Origin: an uncultured Chromatiaceae bacterium
GTDB lineage: Bacteria > Pseudomonadota > Gammaproteobacteria > DRLM01
Assembly: GCA_945787555.1 (NCBI GenBank)
Contig: CALZJG010000070.1
Location: 1-48,838 of the forward strand
Direction of reading: 5' to 3'
Length of the DNA stretch: 48,838 bases
Under the pieces are notes generated by a model, which did no database searches, had not been told where the DNA came from, and saw only the letters and a list, made by a program, of their open reading frames with translations. A program made the position numbers and the translations under genes. Of this stretch, positions 16,235-24,912 are shown one piece after another; within the stretch, counting starts at the first letter, position 1; each line of letters begins with the position of its first letter.

Positions 16235-16468
16235 TCAACGGTACGCAACGGCATCTTTCCAATGCACAGGAGTGGGGTGTGTTAGAAAGATGATACTCAA
16301 AGCTTTCCTTCCCCAGCCTAATCCTGCCTGTGGGTAGGAAGTTGACTAATACAATTGCTGCTGAAAGATGCGGTGGGCGGGCCAAACAGTCACCCTCGCC
16401 GTGCGCGAAGCGAATTCAGCGTCTACACTAGAAGTCTCAGGCCGCTCCACCCGGTACAGGAGAAAGCC

Positions 16469-16720
16469 ATGAATACCGTCTCCGACAAACGCTCGCGCCA
16501 CAACAGAGCCTTCTTGGCCGGTACTACTCCGCTGCTACACGAAACGAAAATCGAATGCCCGTACTGCGGTGAGCATTACACCACGGTGGTGGATGGTTCG
16601 GCCGGTGACCAAGAGTATTTCGAGGATTGCGAGATCTGCTGCCGACCCATCGTAGTCCGCACCCACGTGGATTTCGAGGGCAATCTATTGCTACTCAGCG
16701 TGGCGCGGGAAGATGATTGA
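16469..16720 (+). CDS. CPXCG motif small zinc-binding protein
   Basis: 83 residues starting MNTVSDKRSR, with AGGAG 6 bases before the ATG. The frame is open upstream, but that part has no family features. The centre has CPYCGEHYTTVVDGS and CEICCRPIVV, two cysteine pairs that should hold one zinc ion, followed by an acidic tail. This is the pattern of the cysteine-rich CPXCG family, which is common in gammaproteobacteria and has no known function. A possible -10 (TACACT) lies about 45 bases upstream. It is convergent with the HDOD gene, 22 bases away. Confidence 0.85.
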   Translation: MNTVSDKRSRHNRAFLAGTTPLLHETKIECPYCGEHYTTVVDGSAGDQEYFEDCEICCRPIVVRTHVDFEGNLLLLSVAREDD

Positions 16721-16742
16721 GGCAACACAGCGCCCGCCGCCC

Positions 16743-17603
16743 TTAGGCGGCTTCTAACAGCCCTTCTGCCAAGGCATCAAGATCGGCACGACTATCCAGT
16801 ATGCTGTTGAACGACTCTTCCACATCGTCGACCCTCAAACCCAAATAGTCCAGCCCCTCATCGGGCAGTGCATCGTCCCCAGCATCACCCAAATCCACGC
16901 GTTCCAACAGACGATCGGCGACCATCACCAAGTGCACATACTCGGCGTGCTGGCCTTGATACGTCGGGTTGTGGTGTTGATGCACCGCGGTGAGCACTTC
17001 CGCCGGCATGCTCCATTTGCGTAACAACCACACACCGGTGTGAGTATGGTCGGCGCCCAGCATTTTGTTTTCCACTACCACAGACGGCAGGTTCTTGGTA
17101 CTGTCGATGGCGCGATTCAAGGCCAACAAGTCGGAGGGAAACAAGTGTCCCAACATCAGCAGACCGATGTTATGCAACAGCCCCGTGAGATAGGCCATGC
17201 CTAGCCCAACTTGACGCTCGGCGGGCATGCGAGCGGCCAAATCCTGCGCCAGCGCGGCCGTATAGACGGCATGCACCCACACCGCTTGCCGACCGACCGG
17301 CCCTTCGGCGGGACCACGGAATGCCTTGCCGGCGGAAGCGCCGAAAGCCAGATCCATGGCACGCTCGACACCCAACACCCGGCTGATGGCGTCGCGTATG
17401 GAATCGATTTTGCCGCGATAACCGAAAAACGGCGACGCGGCATAACGCACAATTTGGCCCGCCAGACCTGGATCCAGCTCGACGATGGCCGCCAAGTCAT
17501 TCGCGCTGGGCTCGCTGCCCAACTGCAGAATCTTGTGGGCCAATTCCGGCATGGCAGGAAATTCATTGAGGCGATCAATCTCGGCGCGAAGATTATGAAT
17601 CAT
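16743..17603 (-). CDS. HDOD domain signalling protein
   Basis: 286 residues, nearly all one HDOD domain: start segment LNEFPAMPELAHKILQL, then ELDPGLAGQIVRYAASPFFGYRG, then GLLHNIGLLMLGHLFP, where the HD pair of true phosphohydrolases is replaced by HN, and DHTHTGVWLLRKW. HDOD proteins are non-enzymatic regulators, often of motility, c-di-GMP and biofilm pathways. GGGAG precedes the ATG on the minus strand. No receiver or output domain is attached. The gene lies 123 bases after the lipocalin-like gene and may be a separate unit. The gap contains short repeats of GTTA(A/G)CT but no clear promoter. Confidence 0.88.
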   Translation of the reverse strand: MIHNLRAEIDRLNEFPAMPELAHKILQLGSEPSANDLAAIVELDPGLAGQIVRYAASPFFGYRGKIDSIRDAISRVLGVERAMDLAFGASAGKAFRGPAEGPVGRQAVWVHAVYTAALAQDLAARMPAERQVGLGMAYLTGLLHNIGLLMLGHLFPSDLLALNRAIDSTKNLPSVVVENKMLGADHTHTGVWLLRKWSMPAEVLTAVHQHHNPTYQGQHAEYVHLVMVADRLLERVDLGDAGDDALPDEGLDYLGLRVDDVEESFNSILDSRADLDALAEGLLEAA

Positions 17604-17726
17604 CTTTCGACTCCCACAGATCCTCTCCCCATACGACTACTAGCTATATCGTTCGAAAGAGTGATTCCCTGAGAGTGACCATAGTTAACTAACACTTACC
17701 TACAGTTAGCTGACGCTGACCTGCGG

Positions 17727-18869
17727 TTACTCGTAGCCGACCAATTCCACATATCCCGTCCCTGAAAGTGACCGTGCGCCGCGCCGACCCCGCACCGTCA
17801 CCGCGCCTTCCCAATAGCGGAAGCTGAGATTAAGTTCCTGATCAGCAAGCGCCGGTGTGAGTTCCAACTCCAACCCGAGTTCCTCGACCACCACGCGCCA
17901 CCGCGCGGGATAACGCGCCCTGCTGCGCGGACTCCGCCAATGGTCCAGCACCTGCCACTGCACCTGCTCAGCCGACACTGACAAGACTCCCCCATCGCCG
18001 TCCACCAACACGCCACGACTCTGCGGGTCGACACCCCCATCGCGACCCCGCAGTTGGTAGTACATTAGCTCGCTACCATCGTCCAAATGCAGCGCCGCCC
18101 AATCCCAGCCCACTTGATCCTTGTCCAAGGCGGAGGTGGACCATTCGCGATCCATCCAGCTGAGGCCGCGCACGGTGAACGTTTGCTGCCCCACGCGCAC
18201 CACGCCTGCAGTGTCCAAACGCGTCATGGAGTAGTAGTACGAGGCGTTGCCCGCTGCCGCGCTTTTCTGGCTCAGGCCGCCATCGCCTTGCAGCACCAGC
18301 GGCTTGGTGAGACGCAACTCGAGTTCGATGGCGACCTCGCCCGCATGCGCCTGCAACCGCGTCAAGCTATGCGGATCGCCTTCGGCGTGCCAATCTTCCA
18401 ACCATACTGCGTAGGGTTCCGCTTGCGCGCCGGCCAGCCCCAAAGCAGTACGACTGGTGCGCTCAGCGGCATGAAAATCTTCTCCCGCGATATCGCTGAG
18501 CGTGAAGTGCGCCAGATAAACATCACGCACTGCCCACGCCGAGGCGCCGACCTGGGCCTCGGGCGTCACTGCGAAACGAAAAAACGTCAGTTGATAACCG
18601 AAACGCCGCCCGTCGATGGTTTCTAGATTGCCGGTGTAGTACCACCATTCCTGACGAAAATCGGGGTGCGGACCGTGATCGGCGGGAAACTCGAAAGCCC
18701 GCGGACCTAACGCGCGTGTAAAACCCGTCGCGTCGCCGCTCATCACCGCCGTCACGGCCGCCGACCCGGCAGGCTTGGGCGGCGCAACTTCTCGCCATGC
18801 CCACACGGCGTACAACAACCCGAGCAACGCAACCAAGACGACTAGCCAAGTCAGCCGCGCACGGCGCAT
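17727..18869 (-). CDS. AttH/CrtC-like lipocalin-domain exported protein
   Basis: 380 residues. An N-terminal hydrophobic segment (about 8-24) anchors or exports the protein. The rest is the double lipocalin-like domain of the AttH/hydroxyneurosporene synthase (CrtC) family: FEFPADHGPHPDFRQEWWYYTGNLE, YQLTFFRFA, WMDREWSTS, GWDWAALHLDDGSELMYYQLR. The HP-F-EWWY and DREW motifs are family hallmarks. It is encoded one base after the large permease and forms the third gene of an ATPase-permease-AttH unit like the attEFGH cluster. It probably binds a lipophilic compound in the periplasm. No carotenoid genes are nearby, so carotenoid hydration is unlikely. Confidence 0.85.
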   Translation of the reverse strand: MRRARLTWLVVLVALLGLLYAVWAWREVAPPKPAGSAAVTAVMSGDATGFTRALGPRAFEFPADHGPHPDFRQEWWYYTGNLETIDGRRFGYQLTFFRFAVTPEAQVGASAWAVRDVYLAHFTLSDIAGEDFHAAERTSRTALGLAGAQAEPYAVWLEDWHAEGDPHSLTRLQAHAGEVAIELELRLTKPLVLQGDGGLSQKSAAAGNASYYYSMTRLDTAGVVRVGQQTFTVRGLSWMDREWSTSALDKDQVGWDWAALHLDDGSELMYYQLRGRDGGVDPQSRGVLVDGDGGVLSVSAEQVQWQVLDHWRSPRSRARYPARWRVVVEELGLELELTPALADQELNLSFRYWEGAVTVRGRRGARSLSGTGYVELVGYE

Positions 18870-18870
18870 C

Positions 18871-21393
18871 TCATTCGCCCCGCAAGGCCGCGGCGGGCAC
18901 GGCGCGCGCCATGCGCCAGGCCGGCCACAGTCCGGCGCAAAGCGCCGCCGTTACGCTCAAGGCCAGCGCCTGCCCAACGAGGATCGGTTCGGCGACGAAG
19001 CTCATGGTCCAGCCGAAACCACGCGGCTGAATCACGTGCACCATCACCAGCGCCAAGACCCAACCCAGCGGCACTGCCAACACCCCCGCCGCCAAGCCTA
19101 AGCAAAGACTCTCCCCTGTCACCACCGCGCCCACTTGCCCCGCCGTGAAACCCAGCGCCCGCCACACACCCACCTCGCGGCCGCGCTCCAATTGCAGCGC
19201 CGCTAGAGCACCCACCACACCGACGCCAGCGATCAGCACCGCCAACAAACGCAGGACATCCGTGACCACGAAAGTGCGATCGAATACTTGCATAGCGGCC
19301 GCGCGCAATTCACGATTGGAGCGCAGTACTACCTCGTGCACAGCGCCGACCCGGTCGCGCAATTCCGCCATAGTGGCGGCGACTTCCGCACCCTCTTCCA
19401 AATACAAACCCACCGAAGCAACCACGCGATCGCGCCAATAGCGATCATAAGTGGCGCGATGCAGCGCCACCACGCCCTGATCGGAGCCGTAGTCGTAATA
19501 CACCCCGGCAACGGCGAATTCGCGCACGCCGGCATCGCTGCGCAAACGCAGGGTGTCGCCCACGCCCACGCGCTGGCGGAAAGCGTAGGATTCCGAGACC
19601 AGCGCGGCGCCCGCCTCGACGAAGGCCTGCCAGGCTTGCGTCGGGTCGCCGTGCTTGTAGCGAAAACCGGTGCGGCTCGCGGGGGCCGGATCCAAGACCC
19701 ACACCTCGGTGCGCGAATTGGCCTCTTGAATCTGGATGCGCCGCCCGGTGCTCACCGCCACCACTGACGGTGCAGCGCGCAATTCGGTGATGAGTTCAGG
19801 CGGCAAGCCCGCGCCCGCGGTAGCGGCGACATAGACATCGGCGCGCAGTATGTGCTGCAACCAACCGTCCACGGTATGCCGAAAACTGCCTATCATCAGC
19901 CCCACGCCCAGGGTCGCGGACACCGCCACCGCCAGCGCCGCCACCGCCACCCCGGTGCGGCTGAGATGAGTCGTCACACCGCGCGTCGCCATGCGGCCGG
20001 CATAGCCGCCGAACACACTCGCGATGGGTCGCAGCAAGGCCATCAACCCCACCGTAGCAGCCGGCACCAACCAGGCGTAGCCGGCCACCATAGCCAGCAC
20101 ACCGACCAAGGCCGGCCACAAAACCTGCCCCGGCGCCACCAAGCTCACGCCGCCCACACCGATCACGCCGGCACCGACCAACAAGCGCTGCGGCAGGCGG
20201 GCGCGGCGAGTCGTTTCCAAGCTCGAGGCACGCAGCGCGCGCGGCACCGAGGCGGCCGCTTCCCAGGCCGGCCGCAAGCTCGCCACCACGGCGGCGCCGA
20301 TACCCAGCACGGCGCTTTTGAGCAATGTCTGAGGTTCCAACGCCACACGGCTCACGGTGAGGCTAAAATACAGATCATTGATGGTGTTCACCACGGCTTG
20401 CAACAGCCCTTGTCCCAATAACGCGCCCAACAACCATCCCAACACCAGCCCCAGCGTCGCCACGACGCAGCTTTCCAACACCAACCACAAGTAGATTTCC
20501 CCTCGTGTCACTCCCAAGGCGCGCAACGTGCCGATGGCGGGACGGCGTTGCACCACGGAAAACGCCGCGGCGTTGTAGATGAGGAACATCCCCACCAGCA
20601 GCGCCAATAAGCTCATCGCTTGTAAATTAAAGCGCAACGCATCGGTCATGTGAGTGAGGCTCTGCGTGACCGCCGTGGCGGGTAGCAATACGGCATCATG
20701 AGGCAACAAGGCGCGTAGCTGCGCGGCCATGGCCTCGCCGGCCGGGCCGATAGGCAAAGCCACATCGATGCGACTCAAAGTCCCGCTGCGGCCAAGCAGG
20801 TTCTGCGCGCCGGCGATGTCCATCACCATGACATCGGTCAGACCTTGTGCAGTCAATTCGTCGGACGCTAGGGTGCCCACCAGGATCACGGCTCGCTGCT
20901 GGCCGGCGACGCGTACCGATAGCGTCGCACCGACGTGCAGATCGAGGCGCGCAGCCGTGTCCGAGGTCAGCATCATCGCCCCCGGCTCGGTGAGCAGGCC
21001 AGACAAGCTATCCTCGCCGCCGCCCGTCGCATAGGGGCGGAACGCCCCCTCGGCGAAAGGATCCACGCCCAGCACCTGCAGCGTGATGTCAGCACGCTCG
21101 GCCGGACGTACTTCGCCAGTTACGATGGGCGCACTGTCGCGCAAGCCCACATCCAAACGCAGCCGTGCATAGACTTGTTCCGACAATCCCGCGGGGCCAC
21201 CCAGCACTTGATGCGTGGCGCGGCCCGTCAATACTTGCGACGACCATTCGAAGGAACGCAAGGCGCCAGAGACTGCTAAATCGATGGCCACCACCACCGC
21301 CACGCCCAAGGCCACCCCTAGCAAGGTCAACGCGAGTTGCCAAGGGTGAGCCGTGAGATGACGCCACGAAGCGCGCCACAGTAAACGCGTCAC
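18871..21393 (-). CDS. ABC transporter permease, duplicated FtsX-type (840 aa)
   Basis: 840 residues with two FtsX/MacB-like halves. The first runs from a membrane helix at about 16-40 (QLALTLLGVALGVAVVVAIDLAV), through a large periplasmic part, to three helices around residues 250-380. The second repeats this (helix near 480-500, periplasmic part, three helices near 715-815). Single-chain fused permeases of this size occur in AttFG-like and lipoprotein/lipid export systems. The start overlaps the ATPase stop by four bases, and its stop is one base before the AttH-like gene. Its likely role is extraction or export of a hydrophobic substrate from the inner membrane; the substrate is unknown. 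Confidence 0.88.
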   Translation of the reverse strand: MTRLLWRASWRHLTAHPWQLALTLLGVALGVAVVVAIDLAVSGALRSFEWSSQVLTGRATHQVLGGPAGLSEQVYARLRLDVGLRDSAPIVTGEVRPAERADITLQVLGVDPFAEGAFRPYATGGGEDSLSGLLTEPGAMMLTSDTAARLDLHVGATLSVRVAGQQRAVILVGTLASDELTAQGLTDVMVMDIAGAQNLLGRSGTLSRIDVALPIGPAGEAMAAQLRALLPHDAVLLPATAVTQSLTHMTDALRFNLQAMSLLALLVGMFLIYNAAAFSVVQRRPAIGTLRALGVTRGEIYLWLVLESCVVATLGLVLGWLLGALLGQGLLQAVVNTINDLYFSLTVSRVALEPQTLLKSAVLGIGAAVVASLRPAWEAAASVPRALRASSLETTRRARLPQRLLVGAGVIGVGGVSLVAPGQVLWPALVGVLAMVAGYAWLVPAATVGLMALLRPIASVFGGYAGRMATRGVTTHLSRTGVAVAALAVAVSATLGVGLMIGSFRHTVDGWLQHILRADVYVAATAGAGLPPELITELRAAPSVVAVSTGRRIQIQEANSRTEVWVLDPAPASRTGFRYKHGDPTQAWQAFVEAGAALVSESYAFRQRVGVGDTLRLRSDAGVREFAVAGVYYDYGSDQGVVALHRATYDRYWRDRVVASVGLYLEEGAEVAATMAELRDRVGAVHEVVLRSNRELRAAAMQVFDRTFVVTDVLRLLAVLIAGVGVVGALAALQLERGREVGVWRALGFTAGQVGAVVTGESLCLGLAAGVLAVPLGWVLALVMVHVIQPRGFGWTMSFVAEPILVGQALALSVTAALCAGLWPAWRMARAVPAAALRGE

Positions 21394-22079
21394 GAGACGG
21401 CCTCGCTCACCTTGCTGTCGCGTAGCGCCAGTACGCGATCGGCACGCGCCGCCAACTCCGCGCTGTGAGTGACCATCAATACCGTCAATCCCGCCTCACA
21501 CACCTGACGTTGAAAAAATGCCATTACCTCAGCCCCGGTTTCCGTATCGAGATTGCCGGTGGGCTCATCGGCGAGCAGCAAGGCCGGGCGATGCACCAAA
21601 GCGCGCGCGATGGCCACCCGTTGTTGCTCCCCCCCCGATAGCACATCAGGATAGCTGTTTATGCGCGACGCCAAACCCAGTTCCGTCAATACACCAAGAG
21701 CGCGCTGTGTCGCGTCGACGTCCGCCGCGCGATTCAATGCCAGAGGCAACAATAAATTGTCGAGCACCGTGAGAGTGGGCAGCAGATTGAAGAACTGAAA
21801 GACGAAGCCGATATGGCGACGTCGAAACAAAGTGCGTTCGCGCTCGGACAAGCCGGTAAGTTCGCGACCATCGATGATGATACGACCGGCATCGGGCACT
21901 TCGATGCCGCTGAGCAAATTAAGCAGTGTCGATTTACCCGAGCCGCTACGCCCTACTAAGGCCACGAATTCGCCGCGGCGCAATTGCAGTGAGATACCGT
22001 CGATGACGGCATGACTACGCACGCCCTCACGGAAATGTTTGACCAAACCTTCCACCAGCACATGGGGCGCTGCTTGCAT
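21390..22079 (-). CDS. ABC transporter ATP-binding protein (LolD/MacB-type)
   Basis: 229 residues with all ABC motifs: Walker [10 protein letters not shown] (43-51), Q-loop in [13 protein letters not shown], signature [15 protein letters not shown], Walker [13 protein letters not shown] and the H-loop VTHS. The [15 protein letters not shown] segment and the short length place it in the LolD/MacB/FtsE subfamily, which powers FtsX-type permeases. It is the first gene of the exporter operon and overlaps the permease start by four bases. The leader contains an AGCGGG/CCCGCT hairpin (22126-22140) and a nearby MITE-like element. Confidence 0.9.
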   Translation of the reverse strand: MQAAPHVLVEGLVKHFREGVRSHAVIDGISLQLRRGEFVALVGRSGSGKSTLLNLLSGIEVPDAGRIIIDGRELTGLSERERTLFRRRHIGFVFQFFNLLPTLTVLDNLLLPLALNRAADVDATQRALGVLTELGLASRINSYPDVLSGGEQQRVAIARALVHRPALLLADEPTGNLDTETGAEVMAFFQRQVCEAGLTVLMVTHSAELAARADRVLALRDSKVSEAVS

Positions 22080-22160
22080 CGCTACTCTCCGGCCGTCTCG
22101 GGCGCGAATAGTATGGCATAGCCTGAGCGGGCGTCCCGCTACTTCGCGGCTAAGCGGAAT

Positions 22161-22304
22161 TCTTCAAGCGCCTGTTGAAAACCCCGATCTAGGGATGCAG
22201 CGCAAGGCGGAAGTTGCCGGTAAAGCGCAGCATACAGGCAGTATGCGCGTATCTTGAGGTCACTTTGAACGCCGCGATGCGTCCTTCAGCGAGAGCTTGA
22301 AAGA
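22161..22304. repeat. MITE-like intergenic element with terminal inverted repeats
   Basis: A 144-base segment bounded by TCTTCAAGC (22161-22169) and its near-complement GCTTGAAAGA (22295-22304). It contains an internal hairpin, GCATAC (22230-22235) with GTATGC (22241-22246). It codes for nothing and fills most of the space between the amrS stop and the exporter leader. Its text resembles a type of dispersed intergenic repeat that I recall from several gammaproteobacterial genomes, but only one copy is present here, so repeat status is inferred from structure. Confidence 0.45.
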
Positions 22305-22306
22305 TT

Positions 22307-23404
22307 CTAAGCCGCATAATCCTTCAAACGTATGGGTCTGCGCCGGGCACCCCAGCCGCCGGGCGGTCCGTCGAACACGCCAGCCACGGTGGCGCCGCAA
22401 TGGCCGCAGTGACCGTCGCTGCTCAAGTGCCAAGAGGTAATCTCATACCAATCGCGGCCGATGACGCGTTGTCGACACTGTGGGCAATAGGTGCTGTCGC
22501 TCTCCTCACGATGCACGTTGCCCGTATAAGCGTAACGCACGCCGTTCTTGACGGCGATTTCACGCGCCCGCACCAGACTACTGACTGGAGTGGATGGCGT
22601 GTCCAGCATTTTCCAATCGGGGTGAAAAGCGCTGAAATGCCACGGCACATCGGTGCCGAGATTGTCCACGACCCAGCGCGTCATCGCATCGATTTCCTGC
22701 GTGCTATCGTTCTCACCCGGTATCAACAGTGTGGTGATTTCCAACCACACCGGCGTTGCGCTCTTGAGATACAGCAAGGTATCCAGCACCGGCTGCAAGT
22801 GACCGCCGCAGACCTTGTGATAGAAACGATCGGTGAAAGCCTTGAGATCGACGTTGGCGGCGTCCATGTGCCGATAGAATTCCGCCCGCGGCTCTGCGCA
22901 CATGTAACCGGCCGTGACTGCCACTGATTTAATATCGAGCGCGTGACAAGCAGCCGCCACGTCCATGGCGTATTCCATGAATATCACTGGATCGTTGTAG
23001 GTGTAGGCGACGCTGCGACACCCCAGCGCTTGCGCCGCGCTCGCGATGAGTTCGGGCGGCGCTTGATCGGCCAGTACATCCATCTGCCTGGCTTTGCTCA
23101 TGTCCCAATTCTGGCAAAACTTGCAGGCCAGATTGCAGCCGGCGGTGCCGAAAGAAAGAATGGGTGTGCCGGGAAGAAAATGATAGAGCGGTTTCTTCTC
23201 GATCGGATCGATACAATAACCACTGGAACGGCCATAGGTGGTGAGTACGATCTGATCATGCTCGCGCGCGCGCACGAAACACAGGCCCTGTTGACCCTCA
23301 TGCAGTTTGCAATAGCGGGGGCAGACGTCGCACTGGATACGGCCGTCGTCCAGTTTGTGCCAGTATTGGGTAGGTACAACCGTGGGAAATTGTGATGGAC
23401 TCAT
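22307..23404 (-). CDS. amrS: AmmeMemoRadiSam system radical SAM enzyme
   Basis: 365 residues. The radical SAM CxxxCxxC is C90-x3-C94-x2-C97 (GCNLACKFCQNW). An N-terminal cysteine set (C25, C28, C32, C42 in QCDVCPRYCKLHEGQQGLC) matches the family. The region between includes YTYNDPVIFMEYAMD and VDLKAFTDRFY. A C-terminal extension carries two CxxC pairs (YCPQC, HCGHC), probably a zinc ribbon. The enzyme is the third partner of the Memo and AMMECR1 proteins; the reaction of the system is unsolved. It lies divergent from amrB, 109 bases apart. Confidence 0.93.
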   Translation of the reverse strand: MSPSQFPTVVPTQYWHKLDDGRIQCDVCPRYCKLHEGQQGLCFVRAREHDQIVLTTYGRSSGYCIDPIEKKPLYHFLPGTPILSFGTAGCNLACKFCQNWDMSKARQMDVLADQAPPELIASAAQALGCRSVAYTYNDPVIFMEYAMDVAAACHALDIKSVAVTAGYMCAEPRAEFYRHMDAANVDLKAFTDRFYHKVCGGHLQPVLDTLLYLKSATPVWLEITTLLIPGENDSTQEIDAMTRWVVDNLGTDVPWHFSAFHPDWKMLDTPSTPVSSLVRAREIAVKNGVRYAYTGNVHREESDSTYCPQCRQRVIGRDWYEITSWHLSSDGHCGHCGATVAGVFDGPPGGWGARRRPIRLKDYAA

Positions 23405-23513
23405 CTCACACCCCCGAATATCTCTTTATAGCAACACGCTGTTTCCAGTATAGTTCATCTATGACTCTAAGACTCTACGCATCCGAGTCAGAATAATTCA
23501 AGGGGTTGCCGCA

Positions 23514-24320
23514 ATGGAGTCCGTACGCCAACCCGCCGTGGCGGGTACGTTTTACCCACGTAATCCGCGCGAATTGGCGCAGACGATCGATACACTGCTG
23601 GCGGGCGCGCGCAGTGATGCGCCGGCGCCTAAAGCAATCATCGCGCCCCACGCAGGTTACATTTATTCCGGAGCCGTCGCTGCCCGTGTTTATGCGCGTG
23701 TGCGCAATGGACGCGACAGCATCCATCGCGTGATACTCCTAGGCCCCTCACATCGTGTGCCTTTACGCGGTATCGCCGCCTGCTCCGCGCCCGCCTACCT
23801 CACGCCCTTAGGTGAGGTGAGCATCGATCGCGAGGCGGTAAATTCCATCGCGCCTCTCAAACAAGTCCAACTCAACGATCAGGCCCATGCCTTTGAACAT
23901 TCTCTGGAAGTGCATCTCCCCTTCTTACAGCGCGTCTTGGATGAATTCACTCTGGTTCCGCTGGTGGTGGGCGAAGCCAGGCCCGAGGAAGTGCATGAGG
24001 TATTGAATGTCTTGTGGGGCGGTGCGGAAACGTTGATCGTGGTCAGTTCCGATCTGAGTCATTATCACGACTATGCCACCGCTCAACGCCTGGACCGCGC
24101 CACCTCCGAGGCCATCGTCGAACTGCTGCCCGATCGCATTCGTTACGAAGATGCCTGCGGCCGCAACCCGGTCAGCGGCCTGCTGCTCACGGCGCGCTTG
24201 CGCGGTCTGCACGCCGAACTCATCGACCTGCGCAATTCCGGCGACACCGCGGGCCCCAAGGATCATGTCGTCGGGTATGGCGCCTATGCCTTTGACTATC
24301 GCCGACCAACGGTTCAATAA
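23514..24320 (+). CDS. amrB: AmmeMemoRadiSam system protein B (Memo family)
   Basis: 268 residues, full Memo length. Landmarks are VRQPAVAGTFYP at the start, IIAPHAGYIYSGAVAA (metal-site His), LLGPSHRVPL, AFEHSLEVHLPFLQ and SSDLSHYHDY. Memo is structurally an extradiol-dioxygenase-like (LigB) protein; human MEMO1 binds metal and influences cell motility, while the bacterial role is unknown. The ATG follows AAGGGG 8-9 bases upstream. The start region shares a 109-base divergent control region with amrS that has a TATAGT element. amrA follows after 6 bases. Confidence 0.92.
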   Translation: MESVRQPAVAGTFYPRNPRELAQTIDTLLAGARSDAPAPKAIIAPHAGYIYSGAVAARVYARVRNGRDSIHRVILLGPSHRVPLRGIAACSAPAYLTPLGEVSIDREAVNSIAPLKQVQLNDQAHAFEHSLEVHLPFLQRVLDEFTLVPLVVGEARPEEVHEVLNVLWGGAETLIVVSSDLSHYHDYATAQRLDRATSEAIVELLPDRIRYEDACGRNPVSGLLLTARLRGLHAELIDLRNSGDTAGPKDHVVGYGAYAFDYRRPTVQ

Positions 24321-24326
24321 ACCCGC

Positions 24327-24905
24327 ATGACTCCCCACAGTCGCTACACCGCTGAGGAACAAACCACCCTCCTGAACATTGCCCACCGCTCCATCGAGCA
24401 TGGCCTGACTAACGACGCGCCCGCACCGGTGTGTCTGGTCGATCACGCGCCGACACTGCAAGCCCTACGTGCCTCATTCGTGACGCTGAAAATCGCCTAT
24501 GACTTGCGCGGTTGCATTGGCACGCTGGAGGCGATTCGCCCCCTGGCCGAGGACGTGAGCCACAATGCCTATGCGGCGGCCTTTCGTGATCCACGTTTCA
24601 GCCCCTTACGAGCGAGTGAACTGGATAAGATCAGCATTAGTTTGTCCATCCTCTCGACGCCGGCGCTCCTTTCGTTCGAATCGGAGCAGGACTTGATAGA
24701 GCAACTGCGCCCGGGCGTGGACGGATTGATATTGGAAGTGAGTCGTCAGCAACGCGGGACTTTTCTTCCCGCGGTATGGGAGGCGTTGCCGAATCCGACA
24801 GCGTTCCTAAGCCAGTTGAAATTGAAGGCGGGCCTGCCGGTCGATTATTGGAGCGAGACGCTGCGCGTGTACCGTTACACCGCCGCCCACATTGGCGCCG
24901 AATGA
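24327..24905 (+). CDS. amrA: AmmeMemoRadiSam system protein A (AMMECR1 family)
   Basis: 192 residues, one AMMECR1 domain: LVDHAPTLQALRASFVTLK, then the invariant LRGCIG (60-65), then AAFRDPRFSPL and SISLSILSTP, and QQRGTFLPAVWE near the end. The LRGCIG block is almost unchanged from bacteria to human AMMECR1. Function is unknown; the genetic tie with Memo and the radical SAM enzyme suggests one pathway. It is co-directional with amrB, 6 bases apart, and ends 7 bases before the convergent pentapeptide gene. Confidence 0.92.
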   Translation: MTPHSRYTAEEQTTLLNIAHRSIEHGLTNDAPAPVCLVDHAPTLQALRASFVTLKIAYDLRGCIGTLEAIRPLAEDVSHNAYAAAFRDPRFSPLRASELDKISISLSILSTPALLSFESEQDLIEQLRPGVDGLILEVSRQQRGTFLPAVWEALPNPTAFLSQLKLKAGLPVDYWSETLRVYRYTAAHIGAE

Positions 24906-24912
24906 CAGGCCG

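Noticed and set aside
22126-22140. AGCGGG/CCCGCT hairpin in the exporter leader as a terminator
   Set aside because: No T run follows on either strand; it is only a possible leader structure.
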